From contig CAXXXS010000001.1 in the NCBI GenBank assembly GCA_963665085.2, positions 992,001 to 1,056,000 on the forward strand: a stretch of 64,000 bases of DNA. The letters are read 5' to 3'. The stretch is from G963665085 sp963665085. GTDB taxonomy: Bacteria; Bacteroidota; Bacteroidia; Bacteroidales; JAAAOM01. The position numbers and the translations under genes were made by a program. Below the pieces are notes generated by a model. The model worked only from the letters and a program-made list of their open reading frames with translations. It was not told the origin of the DNA and ran no database searches. The number at the start of each line of letters is the position of its first letter. The first letter of the stretch is position 1. This document shows, in pieces, positions 56,367-64,000 of this stretch.

Positions 56367-57056
56367 ATGGAAAATAAAACATTTGATAAACGCATTATCG
56401 CAGGGTTTATAATATTAGCTGCAGGCATAATTATTTTAGGATCCAATATTGGATTAATTCCTTATTCACTTAAAGATGCTTTGATAAATTGGAAAATGCT
56501 GTTAATGGCAATAGGATTAGTAATAGTCCTAATATCAGATAATAAATCTACCGGTATAATCCTTATACTTGTTGGAGGATTCTTTTACTTACCTGAATTT
56601 TTTGATTTTAATTTTGATTTCAGAGACCTGTTTTGGCCTGTTATATTAATTACGGTTGGCTTAGTATTTATTTTTAGGAAAAGTCATATTTCGTCAACTA
56701 AGTTTGATGAAAATGATACAGATTTTATTGATGATCTTGATGTATTTGGAGGAGGGGATAAAATTATCAATTCTCAAAATTTTAAAGGTGGACGTATGAC
56801 CTGTATTTTTGGAGGATCGAACATAAACATGACTCCCGCAAAACTTGCTCCTGGTGTTCATACAATTGATGTTTTCATGGTTTTTGGCGGAACAAAATTA
56901 TTAATCCCTTCTGATTGGAATGTAAAAGTTGATGTTATACCAATTTTTGGTGGATTTGCAGATAAAAGACAACCTATATCCAATTTTAATAGTGAAAGTA
57001 AAATTGTAATAAAAGGCATAGTGATTTTTGGGGGTGGAGAAATTAAATCATTTTAA
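56367..57056 (+). CDS. LiaF-like membrane protein (cell-envelope response type)
   Basis: 229 residues. Four N-terminal membrane helices (IIAGFIILAAGIIILG and others), then a glycine-rich beta domain (GGRMTCIFGGSNINMTP, VFMVFGGTKLLIPSDWNV, IPIFGGFADKRQP) characteristic of LiaF/cell-wall-active-antibiotic-response proteins. In Firmicutes LiaF restrains the LiaSR kinase-regulator pair. Here a LytS kinase starts 3 bp downstream, giving a similar three-gene order. Confidence 0.85.
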   Translation: MENKTFDKRIIAGFIILAAGIIILGSNIGLIPYSLKDALINWKMLLMAIGLVIVLISDNKSTGIILILVGGFFYLPEFFDFNFDFRDLFWPVILITVGLVFIFRKSHISSTKFDENDTDFIDDLDVFGGGDKIINSQNFKGGRMTCIFGGSNINMTPAKLAPGVHTIDVFMVFGGTKLLIPSDWNVKVDVIPIFGGFADKRQPISNFNSESKIVIKGIVIFGGGEIKSF

Positions 57057-57059
57057 AAA

Positions 57060-58112
57060 ATGGAACATCCACTTTTTGAAAAAAGAAAAGGATTTATTTT
57101 TTACATATTTAATTGGATACTTATTGCTAGTGTCCATTTTTACCTTCTAAAAACAAATTATGAAGTCAGCATATGGTATGCCCTAACAGATAGCCTGGTA
57201 CACAATTTCCTTTTTGCATTTATCGGGGTAAGTTTGTGGTACCCGATGGACTACATAAAGATTGAGCAAAACAATAACTTATGGCAATTTGGTCGATTAG
57301 CATTAGCAGGAATTATTATTGTTTTATTGTGGTTACTGTTATCTGAAGGATTAGTAAATTTAATCGTCAAACCATCTGACAGAATACCAGATTTTTTTAA
57401 AGAAACATATCAATGGCGTTTAGTTGCCGGATTTTTATACTTCTTTCTGGTTACATTAGTATATAACTTGTTTATTAATTTCAAAAATCTTCGTGAAAAA
57501 AGTCTAAAAGAAATTGAACTAAAATCTTTAGTAACAGAAACTGAATTAAAATCTCTTAAAGCACAAATAAATCCTCACTTTTTATTTAATAGTTTAAATT
57601 CAATTAGTGCATTAACGTTAACAAGCCCAGACAAAGCTCACGAAATGATTATCAAATTATCCGATTTCATTCGGTATTCTCTTAAAAACAGGGATCAGCA
57701 ATTTACAACATTAAAAGAGGAGTTGGAGAACATAAAAAAATATCTTGACATAGAAAAAATCCGCTTTGGTAAACGATTAGTAATAAGCTATACGGTTGAA
57801 GATGAATGTATGGAAACAAAAATTCCTCATTTAATCTTACAACCTCTTTTTGAAAATGCCATCAAATATGGGATATATGAAAATCTGGAAGAAAATAATA
57901 TTGAAGTAAAATGCAAAAAACATAGTTTGTATACAGAATTTATAATAGCTAACACATTTGATGAAAATGCGCATACAAAAAAAGGAGAAGGACTTGGATT
58001 GAATAATGTAAGAAAAAGACTATTAATTACATTTAATCAACCCGATCTTTTTTTAAAAACTATAGAAGAGAATAAATTCATTGCAACATTAAAATTTCCA
58101 AATTATGTCTGA
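57060..58112 (+). CDS. LytS-type sensor histidine kinase
   Basis: 350 residues. Four membrane helices, coiled coil (LKEIELKSLVTETELKSLK) and the His_kinase core: AQINPHFLFNSLNSISAL (phospho-His ~171), then HATPase with LFENAIKYG and GLGLNNVRKRLL. Its end overlaps the LytTR gene by 8 bp, so they are translated together. The LiaF-like gene precedes it by 3 bp. Confidence 0.92.
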   Translation: MEHPLFEKRKGFIFYIFNWILIASVHFYLLKTNYEVSIWYALTDSLVHNFLFAFIGVSLWYPMDYIKIEQNNNLWQFGRLALAGIIIVLLWLLLSEGLVNLIVKPSDRIPDFFKETYQWRLVAGFLYFFLVTLVYNLFINFKNLREKSLKEIELKSLVTETELKSLKAQINPHFLFNSLNSISALTLTSPDKAHEMIIKLSDFIRYSLKNRDQQFTTLKEELENIKKYLDIEKIRFGKRLVISYTVEDECMETKIPHLILQPLFENAIKYGIYENLEENNIEVKCKKHSLYTEFIIANTFDENAHTKKGEGLGLNNVRKRLLITFNQPDLFLKTIEENKFIATLKFPNYV

Positions 58113-58857
58113 GAACAAAATTTCAACATTAATAATAGACGATGAAGAGCTGGCAAGAACAATTATCAAAAAATTTGCTGAAGACATAGATTACATTGAT
58201 ATTGTATCTGAATGCGAGAACGGCTTTGATGGAATAAAAAAAATTAATGAACTTAAACCTCAACTTATTTTCCTGGATATACAAATGCCTAAATTAACGG
58301 GATTTGAAATGCTGGAACTCCTGGAGGAAAAACCTACTATTATTTTTTCTACTGCTTACGATGAATATGCTATCAAAGCATTTGAACAAAATGCTGTAGA
58401 TTATTTACTCAAACCTTACTCAAAGGAAAGATTTTTTGAGGCATGTAATAGAGCAAAGGAAAAAATTGAAAGTAATACCAGCGATAAAGAAAAAATATCA
58501 AAACTTCAGGATGATACTGCTGATGAAATTTTAAAAAGAGTTGTAGTAAAAACTAAAAGTTCTATTGAAATAATTCCAACATCAGATATTTCCATGATTG
58601 AGGCTCAAGACGATTATGTAATGATTTACAGTAAAAACCGAAAATATTTAAAACAACAAACCATGAAATTTTTTGAGACTCACCTTAACAGCAAAGATTT
58701 TATAAGAGTCCATCGATCATGTATAGTAAATGTGAGTGAAATTTTAAAAATAGAACCATTCGAAAAAGATTCTTATATTGTTGTAATGAAAAACCAGGAA
58801 AGGATAAGAGCTAGTAGAACTGGATATAAAACGTTAAAAGAAATACTGGATATTTAG
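58105..58857 (+). CDS. LytTR-family response regulator
   Basis: 250 residues. Receiver (LIIDDEELARTII; Asp in LIFLDIQMPKLTG; LLKP) and LytTR domain (MIEAQDDYVMIYS, KDFIRVHRSCIVNVSEI). Cognate to the LytS gene it overlaps. It ends with a stop codon that overlaps the convergent DUF6483-like gene by 4 bp. Confidence 0.93.
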   Translation: MSENKISTLIIDDEELARTIIKKFAEDIDYIDIVSECENGFDGIKKINELKPQLIFLDIQMPKLTGFEMLELLEEKPTIIFSTAYDEYAIKAFEQNAVDYLLKPYSKERFFEACNRAKEKIESNTSDKEKISKLQDDTADEILKRVVVKTKSSIEIIPTSDISMIEAQDDYVMIYSKNRKYLKQQTMKFFETHLNSKDFIRVHRSCIVNVSEILKIEPFEKDSYIVVMKNQERIRASRTGYKTLKEILDI

Positions 58858-59276
58858 TTCAGCTCAATATTAGAAAGACGTTGCCTGATAAATTCCATTT
58901 TCTGATTTCTTTCCATTGAGAATGTTTTTTCCTCCGTATCAATATAATTGAACAAAGTTAAAGAATGAGCTAAAAAGATACTTGCATCAATCATATCAAA
59001 TTGCTGAAAATATGTCTCTCCTTTCTCATTTAATAGTTCCGCAAGGATCTTCATTTTCTCGAAAGTGAAATTTTGCTTTTTAAGAATAAAATCAATTAGC
59101 TCCTGGTTATCGATTTCTTTAAATTCATTTATATCAATTCCCAAAAAATTGTTAGACACTTCATCTATATACTCATGAGCGTGTTCCCAATCTTTTCGTT
59201 TTCTAAAACCAATCATTCGGGCAATAACTTCACCAAGTTGCTCGAAATACCGCATTAAAAAATCTTTTCGTTCCAT
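58854..59276 (-). CDS. DUF6483-like helical protein
   Basis: 140 residues, all-helical and charged with no signal peptide. The start KDFLMRYFEQLGEVIARMIGF and the following helix pairs resemble the DUF6483 family. Function unknown. Convergent with the LytTR gene; the stop codons overlap (TTAG/CTAA). Confidence 0.65.
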   Translation of the reverse strand: MERKDFLMRYFEQLGEVIARMIGFRKRKDWEHAHEYIDEVSNNFLGIDINEFKEIDNQELIDFILKKQNFTFEKMKILAELLNEKGETYFQQFDMIDASIFLAHSLTLFNYIDTEEKTFSMERNQKMEFIRQRLSNIELN

Positions 59277-59471
59277 TTAGTGAGTTTTAGTTATACTCTT
59301 AATAACAAATATATTGAAATCTTTGCTCATCTTTTCTTCAATATTATCAATATGTTACACTTTTTAGTCCTAAATTGGTTTTGGTACATTGTTAAACTAA
59401 AAATAATCTTTGCCATACTTTAAAATAAATTTTATTTCTTTAACTTTAGATAAAGAGTTAATCGGAAATTA

Positions 59472-60398
59472 ATGAATCTTCTTCCCTTTTTTTTTGTAAT
59501 TACAATTGTTTTGATTGTTATAGTTGTTCTATACAATCATCTTATTAAATATTTTGTAGAAAGATCTATCAATGTTAGAAAAGGTATTCCCAGATGGACA
59601 GCGGAATTAAACTCAAATGACAGCCTTACTAAGATAAAACACGAAAGATTTCAATTCACAACAACAGATAATTTATTGATAGATTCTCTATTCATACCCT
59701 CCATAGAAGGAAATAAAGGAAACATCCTTTTTCTGCATGGCATAAGAACGAACAAATACTATTTTCTTGAACAGGCAATCTTTTTAAGTAAAAAGGGATA
59801 TAATTGTATTTTACCTGATCTGAGAGGCCATGGAGAAAGCGAAGGTATCTATTGCACATATGGATATTTAGAAAAAATAGATATCTCGCTATTAATAGAT
59901 AATCTTTCTTCCAGGTATAAACTACCAAGTAGCTTAGGATTGTGGGGGCATTCTATGGGAGCCTCAATAGCATTACAAACGTTAGAATTAGATAAACGAA
60001 TTCATTTTGCAATTTTAGAAGCTCCTTTTTCAAATCTTAAAATAATTTTTGCTGAGTACTTCAGAAGAAAACTTTGGTATTTTTCTTTTCTTTTCTTTAA
60101 ACAAGTTATAAGATTAATAGAAAAAAAATTAGGTTTTTCAATTGATGAAGTTAATCCAGCAAAATCAGCTAAAAACATTCAACAACCATCCATATTACTG
60201 CATGGATTGGATGACAAAAAAATACTTCCTTATCATAGTAATATAATATTTGACAACCTGCCATCAAACAACAAACTTTTTTATGAAATAAAAAATGCAA
60301 ATCACAACAACATAAAAGAAATATGGAAAAATGAATATTATGATGTTTCATTACGGTTTATTAGTAATTACATTAACCAATTTCATTATACAAATTAG
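59472..60398 (+). CDS. Membrane-anchored alpha/beta hydrolase
   Basis: 308 residues. One N-terminal membrane helix (FFFVITIVLIVIVVLY), then a hydrolase fold: GNILFLHGIRTNKYYF (oxyanion loop), PDLRGHGESEG, nucleophile elbow GHSMGAS, and C-terminal Asp (LLHGLDDKK) and His (NANHNN). Similar to BAAT/Ndr-type serine hydrolases; the substrate is unknown. ATG at 59472. Confidence 0.87.
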   Translation: MNLLPFFFVITIVLIVIVVLYNHLIKYFVERSINVRKGIPRWTAELNSNDSLTKIKHERFQFTTTDNLLIDSLFIPSIEGNKGNILFLHGIRTNKYYFLEQAIFLSKKGYNCILPDLRGHGESEGIYCTYGYLEKIDISLLIDNLSSRYKLPSSLGLWGHSMGASIALQTLELDKRIHFAILEAPFSNLKIIFAEYFRRKLWYFSFLFFKQVIRLIEKKLGFSIDEVNPAKSAKNIQQPSILLHGLDDKKILPYHSNIIFDNLPSNNKLFYEIKNANHNNIKEIWKNEYYDVSLRFISNYINQFHYTN

Positions 60399-60492
60399 AT
60401 TATTAATCAAAAAAAATACGATTCACTCTCTATGAGCGTTACAGTATATTATTTATTCTATAATTTTAAAACCCTTTTGGCTCCTATTTATT

Positions 60493-61788
60493 ATGAATTT
60501 ATTTGAAAAATTAGTTAAAAAAGAATCAAAGTTATCGGTAATAGGCCTTGGATATGTAGGATTACCTATTGCACTAGAATTTGCAAAAAAAATATCGGTT
60601 ATCGGTTTTGATATAAAAACGGATCGTATCGAATTAATGCGAAATGGGATTGATCCAAGCAAAGAATTAGATAATTCAGCATTTGAAAGCACTGATATTT
60701 TGTTTACAGATAATCCAATAGATCTCAAACAAGCAGACTTCCATATTGTAGCAGTACCTACTCCTATAACAAAAAACAATCTCCCAGATTTAACACCGTT
60801 ACTAGGTGCAACAAAATTACTTGGGAAAGTATTAAAAAAAGGAGATTACGTGGTTTATGAATCAACTGTATACCCTGGAGCCACTGAAGAAGACTGCGTG
60901 CCAATCCTGGAAGAATTATCCGGGTTAAAATTTAATATTGATTTTAAAGTTGGTTATTCTCCAGAAAGAATAAATCCAGGCGATAAAGAACATACACTTA
61001 GCAAAATAGTAAAAGTTGTTTCAGGATGTGATGAAGAATCGCTACAAAATATTGCTAAAACGTATGAATTAGTTGTGCAGGCCGGAGTTCACAAAGCCTC
61101 TTCAATAAAAGTTGCTGAAGCCGCAAAAGTCATTGAAAATACACAACGCGATGTGAATATTGCATTAATGAATGAACTATCAATGATTTTTAACAAAATA
61201 GGGATAAACACTTTTGAAGTGCTTGAAGCAGCTGGGACGAAGTGGAATTTTTTAAAATTCTTTCCTGGATTGGTCGGTGGTCATTGTATCGGTGTTGACC
61301 CATATTATTTAGTTTATAAAGCTGCTGAACTAGGACATACTGCACAAATAATAAACGCAGGGAGATCAGTAAATGATGGAATGGGCAAACATATAGCCCA
61401 GGAAGCAGTTAAAAAACTAATTTTTGCTGGAAAAAACATAATAAAATCGCGAGCTTTAATATTAGGGGCTACTTTCAAAGAGAATGTCAGTGATATCAGG
61501 AATTCAAAAGTTGTTGACGTAGTTAATGAGCTAAAAGAATTTGGTATAAATGTAGATGTTATCGATCCCTATGCAGATAATAACGAAGTTAAACATGAAT
61601 ATGGTTTTGAAATCATTCCTGAACCAAATGGTAAATATGATTTAATAGTAGCTGCTGTAGCTCATGATCAATACAAAGTTTTGGATGAAACATATTTCAA
61701 AAGTATTGCTGAAGACATTTGTGTATTTGTTGATATAAAAGGGCTTTTTAAAAACAAAATTAAAAAGCTATCGTATTTTAGTTTATAA
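60493..61788 (+). CDS. UDP-N-acetyl-hexosamine 6-dehydrogenase (TviB/WbpA-like)
   Basis: 431 residues. NAD-binding GLGYVGLPIALEFA, VAVPTPIT, YESTVYPGATEEDC and the catalytic Cys in GGHCIGVDPYYL. Best resemblance is to Vi-antigen TviB/WbpO types that oxidise UDP-GlcNAc or UDP-GalNAc to the uronate. First gene of a polysaccharide run followed by gmd and fcl. Confidence 0.92.
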   Translation: MNLFEKLVKKESKLSVIGLGYVGLPIALEFAKKISVIGFDIKTDRIELMRNGIDPSKELDNSAFESTDILFTDNPIDLKQADFHIVAVPTPITKNNLPDLTPLLGATKLLGKVLKKGDYVVYESTVYPGATEEDCVPILEELSGLKFNIDFKVGYSPERINPGDKEHTLSKIVKVVSGCDEESLQNIAKTYELVVQAGVHKASSIKVAEAAKVIENTQRDVNIALMNELSMIFNKIGINTFEVLEAAGTKWNFLKFFPGLVGGHCIGVDPYYLVYKAAELGHTAQIINAGRSVNDGMGKHIAQEAVKKLIFAGKNIIKSRALILGATFKENVSDIRNSKVVDVVNELKEFGINVDVIDPYADNNEVKHEYGFEIIPEPNGKYDLIVAAVAHDQYKVLDETYFKSIAEDICVFVDIKGLFKNKIKKLSYFSL

Positions 61789-61817
61789 TTTTTTAAGTAA
61801 GAATAATTGAATTTAAA

Positions 61818-61837
61818 CTCCAACACGTTATTTGGAG
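61818..61837 (+). terminator. Weak hairpin between the dehydrogenase gene and gmd
   Basis: CTCCAA/TTGGAG stem with an 8-nt loop, followed by ATTTTGAT; a weak terminator or attenuator. Confidence 0.35.
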
Positions 61838-61871
61838 ATTTTGATAAATTTTAAAAACTAATATTTTTTAC

Positions 61872-62987
61872 ATGAGTAAAGTTGCATTAATAACAGGCGT
61901 TACAGGTCAGGATGGTGCTTATTTAGCTGAATACCTGCTAAAAAAAGGTTATGAAGTCCACGGAACTAAAAGAAGGAGTTCTCTCTTTAATACAGATAGA
62001 ATTGATCATCTTTATTTGGATCCTCACGTAGAAAACAGAAATTTTGTATTACACTATGCAGATTTAACTGACTCTACGAACTTAATCAGAATTATTCAAG
62101 AAATTCAGCCAGATGAAATTTATAATCTTGCTGCAATGAGCCATGTCCAGGTTAGTTTTGATACTCCTGAATATACTGCTAATGCAGACGGCATAGGAAC
62201 ATTAAGAATACTTGAAGCAATACGAATTCTTGGATTAACTGAAAAAACAAGAATGTACCAGGCATCAACAAGTGAATTATATGGATTGGTACAAGAAGTT
62301 CCTCAATCAGAAAAAACTCCTTTTTATCCAAGAAGTCCATATGGTGTAGCCAAATTATACGGTTACTGGATTACCGTGAATTACCGTGAAGCTTACAATA
62401 TGTTTGCTTGTAATGGCATTCTTTTCAACCACGAATCGCCTATCAGGGGTGAAACTTTCGTTACAAGAAAAATTACCAGGGCTGTTGCACGTATTGCTCT
62501 TGGATTACAAGATAAATTATACCTTGGGAACCTTTCTGCAAAACGTGACTGGGGACATGCCAAAGATTATGTAAAAGCAATGTACCTTATTCTTCAACAA
62601 GATGAGCCAGAGGATTTTGTTATTGCTACCGGAATAACAACTGAGATCAGGGAATTTGTTAGAATGGCTTTTCTTGAAGTAGGAATCACTTTAGAATTCA
62701 AAGGAAAAGATGCTGATGAAAAAGCTTATGTTGTTGAATGTACCAATCCTGAGTTCCAATTAGAAAAAGGAAAACAGGTTCTTGAAGTTGATCCAAGGTA
62801 TTTTAGGCCTACCGAGGTTGATCTATTAATTGGTGACCCAACAAAAGCAAAAACAAAATTAAACTGGGAGCCTAAATATGATCTTAGTGGTCTTGTACAA
62901 GATATGATCCAATCAGATATTAAAGTGATGCAAAAACAACAATATCTTAAAAATGGTGGCTACCAGATAATGAATTATTTCGAATAA
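61872..62987 (+). CDS. gmd: GDP-mannose 4,6-dehydratase
   Basis: 371 residues. GVTGQDGAYLAEYLLKKGY (Rossmann), ADLTDSTNL, NLAAMSHVQVSF, and the catalytic STSELYG/YGVAK (Tyr and Lys). FNHESPIRGETFVTRKIT is characteristic of Gmd. It converts GDP-mannose to GDP-4-keto-6-deoxymannose with bound NADP; fcl follows 16 bp downstream and finishes GDP-fucose. Confidence 0.97.
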   Translation: MSKVALITGVTGQDGAYLAEYLLKKGYEVHGTKRRSSLFNTDRIDHLYLDPHVENRNFVLHYADLTDSTNLIRIIQEIQPDEIYNLAAMSHVQVSFDTPEYTANADGIGTLRILEAIRILGLTEKTRMYQASTSELYGLVQEVPQSEKTPFYPRSPYGVAKLYGYWITVNYREAYNMFACNGILFNHESPIRGETFVTRKITRAVARIALGLQDKLYLGNLSAKRDWGHAKDYVKAMYLILQQDEPEDFVIATGITTEIREFVRMAFLEVGITLEFKGKDADEKAYVVECTNPEFQLEKGKQVLEVDPRYFRPTEVDLLIGDPTKAKTKLNWEPKYDLSGLVQDMIQSDIKVMQKQQYLKNGGYQIMNYFE

Positions 62988-63003
62988 GAAAAGATTTTAT
63001 TTA

Positions 63004-64000
63004 ATGCAAAAAACAGATAAAATATTCATTGCCGGGGGTACTGGCATGGTAGGAAGCGCGATAATCCGAAATTTACAAAATAAAGGATATACCAATCTTA
63101 TTGCTTCTTACCATTCTCGTAAACCCAAGTATGATGAAGGCCTGAATTCCGTAGAAACAATTCAAATAGATTTACTTGACAGCAATGCTGTCAAGTCTTT
63201 TTTTGAATTAAAAAAACCTGATTATGTTGTTTTAGCTGCCGCCAAAGTTGGCGGAATTATGGCAAATAACATATACAGGGCACAATTCTTATATGAGAAT
63301 TTACAGATACAAAATAATATCATACATAACAGCTATTTGAATGGTGTTAAAAAACTTCTTTTCTTAGGAAGTTCATGCATCTATCCAAAAAATGCCCCTC
63401 AACCATTAAAAGAAGAATATCTATTAACAGATACTCTTGAGTATACAAATGAACCTTATGCTATTGCAAAAATTGCAGGGATAAAAACATGTGAAAGTTA
63501 CAATTTGCAGTACGGAACTAATTATATTTCTGTAATGCCAACGAATTTATACGGCCCAAACGATAATTACGATTTGGAAAAATCGCATGTACTCCCGGCA
63601 TTAATAAGAAAAATGCATCTTGGTAAATGTTTAATAGATAGCGATTGGGAAGCGATTAGAGATGATTTCAATAATAATCCTGTCCTAAAAGTTGATGGAA
63701 AAGCATCACAAGAAGAAATCCTGGGAGCTTTAGGTCATTTTGGAATTACATCAAATGGGGGTGAAACAAAAATAACACTCTGGGGATCAGGAAAACCGAT
63801 GCGTGAGTTTTTACATGCTGATGATATGGCTGATGCTTGTGTTTATATCCTGGAAAATATTGATTTTGATAATGACCTTCTTGGTGGTATTAAAGGCGGT
63901 ATTGATCCAAAAAATCCAAAACCAATAAATAAAGAAGTAAGAAATACCCATATCAACATTGGTACAGGTAAAGATTTAACGATACATGATTTAGCATACC
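63004..64000 (+). CDS. fcl: GDP-L-fucose synthase, 3'-partial
   Basis: ATG at 63004; the frame stays open to the window edge (332 codons). IFIAGGTGMVGSAIIRNL (NADP site), AAAKVGGIMANN, LGSSCIYPK, and YAIAKIAGIK (catalytic YxxxK). The segment DDFNNNPVLKVDGKASQEE is the insertion common in Bacteroidota Fcl. It epimerises and reduces the gmd product to GDP-L-fucose. Stop codon and the next gene lie outside. Confidence 0.95.
   Translation, partial: MQKTDKIFIAGGTGMVGSAIIRNLQNKGYTNLIASYHSRKPKYDEGLNSVETIQIDLLDSNAVKSFFELKKPDYVVLAAAKVGGIMANNIYRAQFLYENLQIQNNIIHNSYLNGVKKLLFLGSSCIYPKNAPQPLKEEYLLTDTLEYTNEPYAIAKIAGIKTCESYNLQYGTNYISVMPTNLYGPNDNYDLEKSHVLPALIRKMHLGKCLIDSDWEAIRDDFNNNPVLKVDGKASQEEILGALGHFGITSNGGETKITLWGSGKPMREFLHADDMADACVYILENIDFDNDLLGGIKGGIDPKNPKPINKEVRNTHINIGTGKDLTIHDLAY

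Noticed and set aside
1..64000. CRISPR array or prophage
   Set aside because: No spaced direct repeats and no phage structural genes were seen on either strand.

Overview
The window is a contiguous piece of a low-GC Bacteroidota chromosome, most like the Bacteroidales/Marinilabiliales. The family-specific evidence is a type IX secretion adhesin C-terminus followed by a PorP/SprF protein, DUF4296, DUF4270 and DUF4907 proteins, RemB/Wzi-like outer-membrane proteins, a Bacteroidota-type DksA without zinc cysteines, LytS/LytTR two-component pairs, and promoters of the TTG-N19-TAnnTTTG type. No plasmid, prophage or CRISPR array is visible.

Layout. 0-3.1 kb: end of a SprB-repeat/gliding-type secreted protein, PorP/SprF, a DUF4296 lipoprotein and an internally collapsed amidohydrolase. 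3.1-5.3 kb: radical SAM enzyme, PAP2-like membrane protein and two small exported proteins. 5.4-11.7 kb: a probable metal-related block with a LuxR-type regulator whose receiver is degenerate, a TonB-dependent receptor, a His-rich exported protein, a chemoreceptor with two tandem CZB (zinc-binding) domains and a CheY-like receiver. 11.9-12.9 kb: Crp/Fnr regulator and tRNA(CAT).

12.9-19.8 kb is accessory DNA next to the tRNA gene. It holds a broken, chimeric type I restriction specificity gene (hsdS), a gene of unknown function cut by an IS200/IS605-type insertion, a UvrD-like helicase remnant without its Walker A motif, and an intact two-gene operon of a SWIM-SNF2 helicase and an XPF/ERCC4-family nuclease. 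That operon is the best candidate in the window for an under-described DNA repair or defence system.

20-26.9 kb: a DUF4270 lipoprotein and outer-membrane protein pair, divergent from a Kelch protein, a DUF4907 protein and a LytS/LytTR pair. 27-30.3 kb: gpmI, flavodoxin and an lgt gene split by a one-base frameshift. 30.5-36.5 kb: a large SbsA-Ig lipoprotein, response regulators, a PAS histidine kinase, a candidate small RNA and a SiaC-like protein. 36.6-43.3 kb: an exopolysaccharide/cell-surface block (acetyltransferase, glycosyltransferase, WecA/MraY-like transferase, two RemB/Wzi paralogues, an epimerase). 43.3-53.6 kb: housekeeping genes (sirtuin, ComF, rhodanese, OsmC, Crp, ZupT, CDF transporter, ileS, dksA-like, lspA). 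53.6-59.3 kb: a hybrid kinase, then a LiaF-like/LytS/LytTR envelope-sensing operon. 59.5-64 kb: alpha/beta hydrolase, then nucleotide-sugar genes (UDP-sugar dehydrogenase, gmd, fcl) that run off the window and open a polysaccharide locus.

Several genes carry single-base frameshifts, two of them in short homopolymers (hsdS, lgt). These may be real mutations, slipped-strand variants or sequencing errors; this matters most for lgt, which is normally essential. All functional names rest on motifs read by eye; no database search was run.
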